A DNA stretch of 12,500 nucleotides from Candidatus Hodarchaeota archaeon (GCA_016839665.1 JAEOTU010000220.1:1-12500), one strand, 5' to 3'. Positions 1-7,145 are shown, counted from the first letter of the stretch. Made by a program: numbers and translations. The notes: a model not told the origin generated them from the letters alone.

Positions 1-5
1 TAAAA

Positions 6-419
6 TTAAGATGGCCGTATTAAGTTGATCAATTCCCTTTCTCGCTGTTTTAAGATTTCAATAACTCTTTTTTTCAGAGCCTCTGGATTGGAATGTTCAG
101 CTTTTCCGATTTCATATACTCTACGGGAGAGCTCTACATCACCCAAAATATAGTTGATCCATAATGCAAGGTCTGAGCGTACTACTGGGCCACTAAGTTG
201 TTTTGAATCAAATAAACCCTGAGATGTTTCACGAAATATGTGGAATTGTGCAATTGTTGCGGGGATTTCATGTAATTTCGAGATTAATTCAGATAAATTG
301 GAAATTGATGCAATTACTTTACCATTACTTCCAAAAAATCGGAAGACAAGCTCAGGACTACATTTTTTGAACGCTTCTTTTGCAAAATTACTTGCTGAAT
401 CAGTTCCAGCCACATTCAT
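6..419 (-). CDS. Small soluble protein resembling DUF5752 family
   Basis: This is a 137-residue protein with no signal peptide or membrane segment. Its middle part has the pattern I associate with DUF5752 proteins. There is a phenylalanine-rich strand (VFRFFGSNG, about 25-33), then a 'NLSELISKLHEIP' helix (41-53) leading to an FHIF strand (59-62). Next is a 'SDLALWINYILGDVELSRRV' stretch (82-101), recalling the family's acidic-aliphatic-W...LGD..LA.R core, and a C-terminal lysine/arginine-rich helix (112-132). The function of that family is not known to me, and the match is from memory of the pattern only. The ATG at 419 is chosen because GAGG lies 7 nt upstream. The gene stands alone: the next gene on the same strand ends 456 bp upstream, and the TAA stop lies at the window edge. 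The reading frame is convincing; the family name is tentative. Confidence 0.72.
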   Translation of the reverse strand: MNVAGTDSASNFAKEAFKKCSPELVFRFFGSNGKVIASISNLSELISKLHEIPATIAQFHIFRETSQGLFDSKQLSGPVVRSDLALWINYILGDVELSRRVYEIGKAEHSNPEALKKRVIEILKQRERELINLIRPS

Positions 420-875
420 CCCTACGCCTCTTTGTAAAAATATTATTCTTAAAGCTTTCCTTTTCTTTTAACGCTAAAACGAATATTAGAGGTTTCTACG
501 ACTGTTTTTTATGTTTTTAGGTCAAACTAGGAAGACTGATTTTGTTATGACTCTAATAAATATCATAAAATTGATGAATTAAATCATCTTATACCTTTTT
601 TTTGGATCTATTGTTGGAAGGTAAGTCTCTGTCACTTGAAGGTTTGACGAATCAATAATTGGCTACTATTATAGTTTTAGTATAAAAAATATCTACATAG
701 GCACAAATTAATTAGCTCTCCTCCTTAATAATAGTCTTATAATTAGTTTCAATAGAAAATTTTCGGAATGAAAACATTTTTAGTTTTATGTTTTGCTATA
801 TTGTAATATGAGCGGAATATAAGAAGAATAGTAGTTAAATGGAGTTTATAATTTCATATCCCCTAATAAAGCATG
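420..875. other. Intergenic region, 456 bp, no gene seen
   Basis: This is AT-rich DNA between two minus-strand genes. I see no start codon with a ribosome site and no tRNA-like T-loop. Apart from the promoter candidate near 447-460, it holds a T8 run near 595-602 and a short chance-level palindrome (GAAAATTTTC, 755-764). Nothing else stands out. Confidence 0.6.
447..460 (-). promoter_or_regulatory. Possible BRE/TATA promoter of the gene at 6-419
   Basis: Read on the minus strand, GGAAAG is followed by CTTTAAGA. This resembles an archaeal BRE plus TATA box of the CTTTAAGA kind. It lies about 30 bp upstream of the ATG at 419, which would put transcription start only a few bases before the GAGG ribosome site. 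In such AT-rich DNA a chance match is quite possible. Confidence 0.3.
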
Positions 876-2051
876 CTACTCGATAGGGTGAAGAATCTCT
901 AAAATTTCCTTTTTTTTCTGATTGAGGAGTTGTTGAGCTGCCAAAGATGAAGATGTTGTTTCTAAAAGACTACATATCGGGTACTCCGGATTGGAAATAA
1001 CACCATCTAGATTTCGTTGTCCCACAAGGGTTTTCGAGAGGTTAGGAACTCTTATTGGTCGCTGAGAATAAATTGGAAGTTTAAATGCGAAGTTTGATGA
1101 AATTGAGATTGATTTGGTTTTATGCATTAAAGATAAAAGATAATCTATAAGAGTTTTTGAGGTTCGGATCTCCCAAAGATCGAAATTTTCATCAGGCAAA
1201 ACATTGCACGAAACTGGAAAAATTTGGTGCTTTGTCATACCAAAGTATATTGTAATTATTCCATTTAAATTGAGTATACTTATTACATTTGAGAGAAACG
1301 AGATAATCTTTCGAATGGTGAAACCTCGTGGCAAAGAAAAGGGAATAAAGCCATTTCTTTCGAGATAACTCAGGAAAAATGGATGATCATAAGGAGAGAT
1401 AAGAGTTTGAAACCCAAGAAATTTTAAAGAATGATTAGATCCAATAAAAAGCGCACAGTGAATTTGGGGAAGAGGGAGGAGAAATCCAATGTTATTCGAT
1501 TTTCCAATTGATGTTAAAGGCATATTATTAGAAAAAAATTGGATTCCTTCCTCTGTGACAAAAAGCATGGGAGAATGATTAGAAACTGTCTCCGATATAG
1601 AAGAAAAACGGATAGGAGAGGGAATGATTTCAGGAGAGATTTCAAAAATCTTAGTCAAAAAGGAATTAGCTGATGAAACTTGTTCCATCATTTTGTTGTT
1701 TGGAGCTAAAACCTGGACTTCTTGCGATAGTTGTTGAATTAACACAGGTTTTGATTGAAACGGGGACGTAGGTATTAATAAATCGAATTCAAGATCCTCT
1801 AACATAACTTTTGTCAACTCATAAAGAAGATCTAGGAGGGGTCGATGTTTAGGACGCTGGATCGCAATTTCAGGAACCTGTTTCACGACTGAGAACTTCC
1901 AATCAGCATAATATCGGGTTTCTTCATTTCCTAAAACGTCAACCGCGCCTATTGTCACCTTTGGGACTGTTTTCTTTAGTAATCGTGCTATACTGCCAAC
2001 CTCTCTGCCCACAACTAAAATACGATTCAATGGATGGATTGAATTTCTCAT
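876..2051 (-). CDS. Degenerate ATP-grasp-like protein (COG2232-like)
   Basis: This 391-residue protein has the layout of archaeal ATP-grasp ligase-like proteins of COG2232. An N-terminal Rossmann-like strand and loop comes first (ILVVGREVGSIARLL, 11-25). The 'GAVDVLGNEETRYYADW' stretch (35-51) matches the family's AVD.FGD..... D pattern, and 'FDLLIPTSPF' (89-98) matches the 'VDAVIPGSGFE' position. Further on, 'IHCALFIGSNHSLKFLGFQTLI' (197-218), 'NGFIPF' (233-238), 'LNLNGIITIYF' (260-270) and 'PVSCNVLP' (279-286) follow the order of the family's later motifs. The central lysine and glycine-rich loop that grips ATP is not recognisable, and the usual NPR motif appears as CNVLP. It may therefore be catalytically altered or inactive. 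A weak GGTAA precedes the ATG at 2051 and could be hidden in a leader hairpin. The family call is from pattern memory; the frame itself is solid. Confidence 0.6.
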   Translation of the reverse strand: MRNSIHPLNRILVVGREVGSIARLLKKTVPKVTIGAVDVLGNEETRYYADWKFSVVKQVPEIAIQRPKHRPLLDLLYELTKVMLEDLEFDLLIPTSPFQSKPVLIQQLSQEVQVLAPNNKMMEQVSSANSFLTKIFEISPEIIPSPIRFSSISETVSNHSPMLFVTEEGIQFFSNNMPLTSIGKSNNIGFLLPLPQIHCALFIGSNHSLKFLGFQTLISPYDHPFFLSYLERNGFIPFSLPRGFTIRKIISFLSNVISILNLNGIITIYFGMTKHQIFPVSCNVLPDENFDLWEIRTSKTLIDYLLSLMHKTKSISISSNFAFKLPIYSQRPIRVPNLSKTLVGQRNLDGVISNPEYPICSLLETTSSSLAAQQLLNQKKKEILEILHPIE

Positions 2052-2057
2052 GAAAAT

Positions 2058-2100
2058 TACCTAATCAATAGCAATCATTCACATTTCAAACCATTAGGTA
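2058..2100 (-). promoter_or_regulatory. Inverted repeat in leader of the ATP-grasp-like gene
   Basis: TACCTAAT at 2058-2065 and ATTAGGTA at 2093-2100 are perfect 8-bp reverse complements separated by 27 nt. On the minus-strand transcript the gene-proximal arm ends with AGGTA, directly before ATTTTC and the ATG. Pairing would therefore cover the only ribosome-site candidate. TAGCAATC also occurs twice, exactly 30 bp apart (2069-2076 and 2099-2106). It could be an RNA switch-like hairpin, a protein operator or chance. Confidence 0.35.
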
Positions 2101-2376
2101 GCAATCTTCTTTAATTAATCTTCATTCGGTCATATGTGAGCAATGGATAGATGACTCGCTTGTTTTCATCCCAACAAACCAGAAGATTTTTATCATTCTC
2201 AATACATTGTGAGATCGATTCTCCCCTCCTTAAAAACTGTCCTCCGTTTTTGAAATTATCTATCGTAGAGAAGGAATCAAAATAATATCTAAATATGAGC
2301 TATTTTTTGTTAAAGAGCCTTAATCTATCATACCCCACCATTATGAAAAGGGTGATTCTTGAGATCTTCCTGAGAA

Positions 2377-2387
2377 TATAATTATAA
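2377..2387 (+). promoter_or_regulatory. TATA-like box upstream of zinc-ribbon gene
   Basis: TATAATTATAA is preceded by a purine-containing CCTGAGAA stretch. With the usual archaeal spacing, transcription would begin near 2405-2412, leaving a leader of about 65-70 nt before the ATG at 2477. Base composition makes this a weak call. Confidence 0.3.
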
Positions 2388-2476
2388 GCAAATCCCCCAG
2401 ATTTAAAACCAAAAACAAATGTTGAAAAGTCAAATTGTTGATTGTTTTCATGATTGAAAGTAAGGAGCTTAGTTAA

Positions 2477-3181
2477 ATGTTTGAAGCTAGAAGAACTTCT
2501 CCTGACCGTAAAAGATTCCTATCCCTGAGAGTTGTCATTGATTACTTAAAGACAAATAGTCATCGGATTGCACATCATGCATTATCACGAACTACTACTC
2601 CATTAGCCTCTCGAAATGATATCAAACCTCTTCTCCCATTAATCAATGGTGAAATAGCTGATATTTTAACCCTAGATTTCCAAAGTAGAAAAACTTTCGT
2701 AAAATCTGTGGAGTCTGATGAACTAATAGCTCATTTTCCAGGAGATATCACACTAAGTGATAGTTTAATGGGAATTCACGAAGAAAGTTTGGAAGATATT
2801 CACTTTATCTTCGCAACAAATGGAATTTTAACGCCAGAGTTTCTCCAGATAGATTATTCCAGTCAATTTCCGTGGTTATCCGAAATTACATTTATAGAAA
2901 CACGATTCAATCCTGAAACCGTTCATAAAATAGACAATCCTAGCATTTATCTTCGTAAAGTAGTCGGCCAAATACGAAAGGTGGAAACTAATCTTATAGA
3001 GACTCCTTCTGATGATTGCGAATGTGGAGGGAAGTTCTGGCAAGGGACTTACACCATTGATTACTGGGGCAAGAGTCGTAGCTTAACTTACTCAGTTTGT
3101 GCAAATTGTGGAATACAACGTGAAAGTGCTGATAATGCTAGTACAATTATGACATTTCTTATTGGTTTATCAGCAGATTAG
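2477..3181 (+). CDS. Uncharacterised protein with C-terminal zinc ribbon
   Basis: I do not recognise this 234-residue protein. Its N-terminus is strongly basic (arginine, lysine and histidine in residues 5-38). A mixed alpha/beta middle part follows (about 50-170), with an acidic helix at 101-108 and aromatic strands near 123-142. The C-terminus has CxC at 181/183 and CxxC at 208/211, 24 residues apart. Aromatic and basic strand residues lie between them (about 187-206), and each knuckle is glycine-rich (CECGG, CANCG). That spacing fits a treble-strand zinc ribbon, which often binds nucleic acid or a protein partner. GGAG at 2464-2467 lies 9 nt before the ATG and fixes the start. There are no close same-strand neighbours, so it is probably transcribed alone. 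A DNA or RNA role is inference from the zinc ribbon and basic N-terminus only. Confidence 0.75.
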   Translation: MFEARRTSPDRKRFLSLRVVIDYLKTNSHRIAHHALSRTTTPLASRNDIKPLLPLINGEIADILTLDFQSRKTFVKSVESDELIAHFPGDITLSDSLMGIHEESLEDIHFIFATNGILTPEFLQIDYSSQFPWLSEITFIETRFNPETVHKIDNPSIYLRKVVGQIRKVETNLIETPSDDCECGGKFWQGTYTIDYWGKSRSLTYSVCANCGIQRESADNASTIMTFLIGLSAD

Positions 3182-3240
3182 GTTTCTATTTAACCTCCAA
3201 CGAGTAAACCAACCTATACATCAAGAAAATCAATTTTGAT

Positions 3241-3267
3241 CTCTACTTTTGAGTTATGAAAGTAGAG
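3241..3267 (+). terminator. Hairpin downstream of zinc-ribbon gene
   Basis: CTCTACTTT (3241-3249) and AAAGTAGAG (3259-3267) form a perfect 9-bp stem with a 9-nt loop, 60 bp after the stop codon. A T-rich stretch with TCTTTTTTG follows about 25 bp later (near 3291-3299). It may end or stabilise the transcript. Archaea mainly use T-tracts for termination, and the T-tract here is not adjacent, so an operator or RNA-processing site is also possible. Confidence 0.45.
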
Positions 3268-3657
3268 GTTCTCTTACAACACTTATTTCATCTTTTTTGT
3301 CGTTTTATTCATCTTTCAAAAATCCCACAGAAAGTAGTTTGGAATCATTGAACCCGACAAAAAAGTTATTGCTGGGTTGCTTCTACACACCCATGACACT
3401 TAAAGATATAAAAACTAACCAAAGCTAAAAATGGTAGGAATCAAATAAAACATGGAGAAATTTGATAGGGGAGAAAAGGTGGAAAGAAAAGGCGGTTGCG
3501 ATTATCATTAGAAGAGTTAAACGAACTGAAGCCCTTTCTTTCTTGTATAAGAATAACACATCCTAGATTATAAATTTTTCAGTATGGAATATTCTTTTTT
3601 TTACGAAAATAGAGCCCTACTTACCGTTTTTTACTTTGACAGGAAGGTGCACTAACA

Positions 3658-3672
3658 CGAGTCAATGACTCG
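3658..3672. repeat. 15-bp perfect palindrome in non-coding DNA
   Basis: CGAGTCA and TGACTCG are exact reverse complements around a single central A. The sequence sits in the less AT-rich island of the long gene-free region, far from either neighbouring start codon. It could be a protein-binding site or part of an unrecognised RNA gene. Confidence 0.5.
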
Positions 3673-4079
3673 AAACATTGTGTATGTGATATCGCATTAA
3701 GAACTTTCAGCTTATGGATGAGGAAGACCTACTGATAACCTATGCATAAGATGGCGGGGTACTTAGAGGCAATTTTCAAGTGTGATAGTTGCTAGAGACA
3801 TATTGTAGTTAGACAATAATTAGATAATTACCTGTCAGCCCTCGAAAAATGAAAACTAGATGAGCTATATATTTTGATCAAATGTTTCTTATTAGTTTAT
3901 ATGATCTTTTCATGGTATGGTCTCTTTATTGGAGCTTCTTAGTTACTGAAATTTAAAAAAAAAGGGATGCTTTGTTTATATAATTAAATTTCCTAACTAT
4001 TCTTAACATGTTGTTCCATTTAATGCAAAATTCAAGTATGAATAGAACCCAATTTTATTCTAAACCTGGAAAAAAGGAT

Positions 4080-4769
4080 TCATTCTTGTAATAGACGCTT
4101 TTTCCAGTCATCAACCGCCTTGCTAATTTCTACTTTAATTTTCAAAAGAGTTTCCGTATCTGAAGATTTGTCTCGGATCTGTCTTTCTAATGTCAGAGCA
4201 AAACGATTCATTTCATAAGAAATTGTTCCTGAATTGACTAAAGTAAAGAGATCATCTTTAGCTGCTTGAATAACGCTAATTAAGTCATTAGGGGAGGCTG
4301 CCTGTTGAATTTTATGTGAAAACGAATCGAAAAACGTTTGTATTTTGCGTTGATTGGGAGCCCGAAGCCTTTCACGCTCCTTTATTTCAATAGCAACCCC
4401 TTCGATGGCATTGGAGATGATTGGCTGCAATCGCCTCATTTCGTGGATGACAGTAGTTTCTAGATTTTCATCGACAATAGCTGTGAGTACAACTTTGGGA
4501 TTGGAATCAATAACAATAGAGAGTAGAAGTCCTCCAGTTGTATGAACTGACATGTTAACAAAATTTCCTCCTAGCTCTCGACTAATAGTATCTCCTGTTG
4601 AAATAACGATGCTACTTAGAGCACTCAAAGCTATTTCAACATCTTCAATGTCTATTTTCGAACGCGTGACAATAGGCAACCCTGAAATATCTGATAAAAC
4701 ACATATTTTGGCCCCGAGATCTACAATAGAATCAATAAGTACAGACAAGGATTCTACATCAGTGCTCAT
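4080..4769 (-). CDS. Roadblock/LC7 domain protein with helical C-terminus
   Basis: Residues 5-122 of this 229-residue protein form a roadblock/LC7 fold. A first helix (ESLSVLIDSIVDLGA) leads to the strand 'KICVLSDISGLPIVTRS' (21-37), which carries the family's typical S/D..G.P.. turn. Then come a helix with 'VEIALSALSSIVISTGDTISRELGG', paired strands with 'NMSVHTTGGLLLSIVID' (72-88) and 'PKVVLTAIVDENLE', and a last helix. Roadblock proteins dimerise and commonly partner small GTPases, for example MglB with MglA and Ragulator with Rag. No GTPase gene is nearby. Residues 140-229 add an unusual charged, all-helical extension. The ATG at 4769 is preferred over one 72 nt upstream because GGAAGGT lies 7 nt before it and the domain begins there. 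The gene is monocistronic in this window and divergent from the aminotransferase gene. Domain call firm; partner unknown. Confidence 0.88.
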   Translation of the reverse strand: MSTDVESLSVLIDSIVDLGAKICVLSDISGLPIVTRSKIDIEDVEIALSALSSIVISTGDTISRELGGNFVNMSVHTTGGLLLSIVIDSNPKVVLTAIVDENLETTVIHEMRRLQPIISNAIEGVAIEIKERERLRAPNQRKIQTFFDSFSHKIQQAASPNDLISVIQAAKDDLFTLVNSGTISYEMNRFALTLERQIRDKSSDTETLLKIKVEISKAVDDWKKRLLQE

Positions 4770-4776
4770 AAAGATT

Positions 4777-4783
4777 ACCTTCC
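4777..4783 (-). promoter_or_regulatory. Ribosome binding site deciding the roadblock start
   Basis: On the minus strand GGAAGGT is separated by 7 nt from the ATG at 4769. The in-frame ATG codons further upstream (4841 and 4808) have no comparable site and would add a non-conserved N-terminus. Confidence 0.65.
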
Positions 4784-5123
4784 AAGGGAGTGGGTACGAA
4801 TTAATCATCCTACATCTGAAGAAATTAAAAAAGCCTTGCAAAAGGAAAATATGATTTTTTTTTGGTACACGGGATACTATTGATGTTCGAGTTATTATTA
4901 CTCAATCAATATTATAATAAACTCTTTCTCTCTTTTTAAACAGAGTTTTAATGAAGGTAAAGTCAAGAATCAATTTTTTTGTTAGAAGAGGTTCTTTTTC
5001 CTTTAAAAAAGACGACATTTGGACAATCTGAGAAAAAAACGTATTAAATTATAGGGAATCTTAAAAAAATATCCCAAAAATTGAAGGGAGTCAATCTAGA
5101 AGAAATAGAAGAGTTTAAGTAAA

Positions 5124-5148
5124 TGTTGATTAAAGGACATAATCAACA
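5124..5148. promoter_or_regulatory. 25-bp perfect palindrome, operator candidate
   Basis: TGTTGATTA (5124-5132) and TAATCAACA (5140-5148) are exact 9-bp reverse complements around the 7-bp centre AAGGACA. The half-site centres are about 16 bp apart, one and a half helical turns. The site ends 33 bp before the TATA-like box of the aminotransferase gene, so a dimeric regulator bound here would sit upstream of the BRE/TATA. That position is usual for activation, while repression would need further contacts. An Lrp/AsnC or winged-helix regulator of amino-acid metabolism is a reasonable guess, but no regulator gene is in the window. Confidence 0.6.
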
Positions 5149-5181
5149 GCTCTCTCCCGTTTTCCCTTGAAAATTTTGTCC

Positions 5182-5189
5182 TATAAGAT
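5182..5189 (+). promoter_or_regulatory. TATA-like box of the aminotransferase gene
   Basis: TATAAGAT is placed so that transcription should begin near 5207-5213. That falls after the upstream in-frame ATG at 5202 and before the ribosome site at 5214-5221, which supports the ATG at 5229 as the true start. Confidence 0.45.
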
Positions 5190-5213
5190 ACAAATTTATA
5201 GATGTTCGCATCT

Positions 5214-5221
5214 GAAGAAGG
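5214..5221 (+). promoter_or_regulatory. Ribosome binding site deciding the aminotransferase start
   Basis: GAAGAAGG ends 7 nt before the ATG at 5229. The in-frame ATG at 5202 has only AT-rich DNA before it, and the protein family normally begins close to the MKLSDN start given by the ATG at 5229. Confidence 0.65.
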
Positions 5222-5228
5222 TACTTTC

Positions 5229-6407
5229 ATGAAACTCTCTGATAATGTTACTAATATTAAATATGCCATTCGAGATATTGTACTTTCAGCTAAAAAGGTT
5301 GAAAAACAGGGAAAGAAGCTTTTTTATTTTAATATTGGAGATCCTGATAAATTCGATTTTGATACCCCTGACTTTTTAAAAGAAGCATTAGTGGAAGCAA
5401 TTACTAAAGACAATGCAAATTATTATAGTGATTCAGCTGGGGATCCTAACTTACGAAACGAAATAATTAAAAGACAAAAGCGGCTATGGGGAACAAATCT
5501 AGATCCTAATAAAATATTAGTCACGTCAGGAGTGTCAGAAGCTATTGCATTCATTACTGCAAGCCTAGCGGCTGGAACTGAAGTTTTAGTGCCTTCTCCT
5601 CTTTACCCTCCTTATCAATCATATTTTCTATTTCATAATGTTATTCCAATACAATATAATACCCTAGAAACAGAAGATTGGCAACCTGATGTAGAAGATA
5701 TCCGAAAAAAAATTACTTCAGAGACCCAAGCAATTGTCATAATCAATCCAAATAATCCAACTGGAGCAGTTTATTCTCCAGCAGTTGTGAAAAAGATTAC
5801 AGATCTTGCTGGGGAACATAATCTCCTAGTAATTTCTGATGAAATTTATGATTTATTATCGTACGAAGGAAATTTCCGTTCAACAGCTTCACTAACTGAT
5901 GTACCTGTTTTAGAATTAAATGGGATCTCAAAAACATTGCTTTCACCAGGATGGCGACTAGGCTGGGCAATCTTAAGGGATGAAAACGATTTATACTCTG
6001 ATTTTTGGGAAGCATTAGCCAAACAATCACGGATTCGATTATGTGCCAATAGCCCAGTCCAAGTAGCTGTAAGCAAAATTCTCAACAGAGAGATGGACTT
6101 TCTACCTGCCGTCATCAAAAAACTGAAAAGACGTGCAACGTATTTTGCTAATCGAATTAATGATATGAATGGTTTATCCGTCGTGTCACCCAAGGGAGCT
6201 TTTTACGCGTTCCCACGGATTAACAAAGATATTGACGACCGACGTTTCGTTCTGGATTTGCTTCAAGAAACAGGCGTGTTATTTGTGTTTGGAAGCGGTT
6301 TTGGTGAACTGGGAAAAGGGCATTTCCGATCTGTTATTCTCCCTGATGTTCAAATTATGAAAGAAGCTCTAGATAAAGTTGAATCTTTCTTGAAGAATCT
6401 AAATTGA
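5229..6407 (+). CDS. Alanine aminotransferase (PLP fold type I, archaeal AlaT type)
   Basis: This 392-residue cytoplasmic enzyme should move the amino group between alanine and 2-oxoglutarate, giving pyruvate and glutamate, with pyridoxal phosphate. It matches the archaeal (Pyrococcus-type) alanine aminotransferase along its whole length. The N-terminal 'YAIRDIV' and 'FNIGDPDKFDF' segments are followed by 'NYYSDSAGDPNLR' (64-76) and 'SPLYPPY' (123-129). 'NPNNPTG' (173-179) and 'SDEIYD' (203-208) supply cofactor contacts. 'GISKTLLSPGWRLG' carries the PLP lysine K235, and 'GHFRSV' holds the carboxylate-binding arginine R367. All expected catalytic residues are present and the length is normal for the family. 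Class I aminotransferases change substrate easily, so another amino donor is possible. It is followed 11 bp later by an unknown gene, probably in the same transcript, and preceded by a palindrome likely to control it. Confidence 0.93.
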   Translation: MKLSDNVTNIKYAIRDIVLSAKKVEKQGKKLFYFNIGDPDKFDFDTPDFLKEALVEAITKDNANYYSDSAGDPNLRNEIIKRQKRLWGTNLDPNKILVTSGVSEAIAFITASLAAGTEVLVPSPLYPPYQSYFLFHNVIPIQYNTLETEDWQPDVEDIRKKITSETQAIVIINPNNPTGAVYSPAVVKKITDLAGEHNLLVISDEIYDLLSYEGNFRSTASLTDVPVLELNGISKTLLSPGWRLGWAILRDENDLYSDFWEALAKQSRIRLCANSPVQVAVSKILNREMDFLPAVIKKLKRRATYFANRINDMNGLSVVSPKGAFYAFPRINKDIDDRRFVLDLLQETGVLFVFGSGFGELGKGHFRSVILPDVQIMKEALDKVESFLKNLN

Positions 6408-6418
6408 TCTAAAAGTAT

Positions 6419-6910
6419 GTGATCGCATTGACCCGAATTGATGAGGTAAAAAGGATCGAGATTTATCCAATAATTGGAGTCGAAAGCCATCTTAATGTAA
6501 AGGGATTAAAAGATGAAGATGGTAGGAACCGAACAGGGTTCTTTATCACTGGTATGCGCTTTTTAAATATAGAACAACCTGAACCTCGACGAATTCGGGC
6601 ACGAATTTCATGGAACGTGGAAAATCAGGCGATTGAAGTTGAGGAAAATGTTTCCAGTATGATGAAACGAGGTATTGCTCTCTCTGTATTTTACATCCAA
6701 ATAAAAAAAGGCGATGGTGGATATGAGTTTCAAGACCCAGTTATTGTAAGAGGTAACCCTGAGTTTGCAGAACGTACATTTGAAGGTGCTTCAATTCGGT
6801 GTTCTTGGACGAATAACCCACTTATGATGGAGTTATCTTCAACAGAAGGGCGCTTTTTATCATCCAATCTTCGAACTAAGCAACAGATTGTTGAAGTTCG
6901 AATTGGCTGA
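6419..6910 (+). CDS. Uncharacterised beta-rich protein, GTG start
   Basis: I do not recognise this 163-residue protein. It has no signal peptide, membrane segment or cysteine pair. Alternating hydrophobic strands dominate ('RIEIYPIIGVES', 'GFFITGMRFL', 'IRARISWNVEN', 'IALSVFYIQIKK', 'EVRI' at the end), suggesting a compact beta sandwich or barrel. Charged loops are rich in K, E and G. An in-frame TAA at 6410-6412 forces the start to GTG at 6419 or TTG at 6428, unless translation begins far inside. There is no clear ribosome site, so translation may depend on coupling to the aminotransferase gene, whose stop is 11 bp away. The shared transcript is the only hint of function. Confidence 0.7.
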   Translation: MIALTRIDEVKRIEIYPIIGVESHLNVKGLKDEDGRNRTGFFITGMRFLNIEQPEPRRIRARISWNVENQAIEVEENVSSMMKRGIALSVFYIQIKKGDGGYEFQDPVIVRGNPEFAERTFEGASIRCSWTNNPLMMELSSTEGRFLSSNLRTKQQIVEVRIG

Positions 6911-7145
6911 AGGAGAAAATATTTTCCCGAATTTATAGAAATCTTAGTCTGCTCTTCAATTATTAGCTTTTTATCTTCTCGAAGGTCTTTTAGTGACATC
7001 ATATCTCGTGAATGGTTTCTATGATGAATGGAATAAGTTTTGGACAGTTTAATTGCTGATTTTTCCATCAACAAGTGCTTAAGACAATCATAACTCTCAG
7101 AAGAAATATCCTTTAAAAGAAGAATGATTTTTTAAAGAAAAAGAT

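Larger units (their letters stand above)
2052..2476. other. Intergenic region, 425 bp, divergent promoters expected
   Basis: This separates the divergent genes at 876-2051 (minus) and 2477-3181 (plus), so it should hold both promoters. The end near 2051 has the inverted repeat at 2058-2100. The other end has the TATA-like box at 2377-2387. TGTTGATT at 2436-2443 matches 8 of the 9 bases in one arm of the palindrome ahead of the aminotransferase gene, but here only one arm is present. No gene is visible. Confidence 0.55.
3182..4079. other. Longest gene-free region, 898 bp
   Basis: This region lies between the 3' ends of two convergent genes (2477-3181 plus, 4080-4769 minus). It holds the hairpin at 3241-3267, an island at about 3640-3850 that is less AT-rich than its surroundings, and a 15-bp palindrome at 3658-3672. 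There are poly-A runs at 3955-3963 and 4070-4075. Read on the minus strand these are T9 and T6 tracts that could terminate the roadblock gene. Open frames of 20-40 codons exist near 3450-3570 but none has both a start codon and a ribosome site. No tRNA-like fold was found. Confidence 0.55.
4770..5228. other. Divergent intergenic region, 459 bp
   Basis: This separates the roadblock gene (minus) from the aminotransferase gene (plus) and must hold both promoters. The aminotransferase side has a 25-bp palindrome (5124-5148) and a TATA-like box (5182-5189). The rest is A- and T-rich with several homopolymer runs and no recognisable gene. No clear promoter was found for the roadblock gene. Confidence 0.6.

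Noticed and set aside
3450..3570. Short frames with basic peptides in the long gap
   Set aside because: Each lacks a start codon with a ribosome site or is under 20 codons from ATG; no conserved motif seen.
3711..3800. GAGGAAGACC stretch suggesting RNase P RNA, and TGATAG/CTGA boxes suggesting a C/D guide RNA
   Set aside because: The other conserved RNase P segments are missing, and the C/D boxes are degenerate and wrongly spaced.
4354..4854. Two plus-strand frames opposite the roadblock gene
   Set aside because: They are antisense to a gene with a recognised domain and a good ribosome site.
4880..4895. GTTCGAG reminiscent of a tRNA T-loop
   Set aside because: The flanking bases cannot form the T-stem and no acceptor or anticodon arm is found nearby.
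6915..6926. 12-bp palindrome GAAAATATTTTC
   Set aside because: It is made only of A/T with one G/C pair and is likely to occur by chance in DNA of this composition.
6730..7074. Minus-strand 114-codon frame
   Set aside because: More than half lies opposite the gene at 6419-6910. It has no domain pattern and an unlikely composition, so it was treated as a chance frame.
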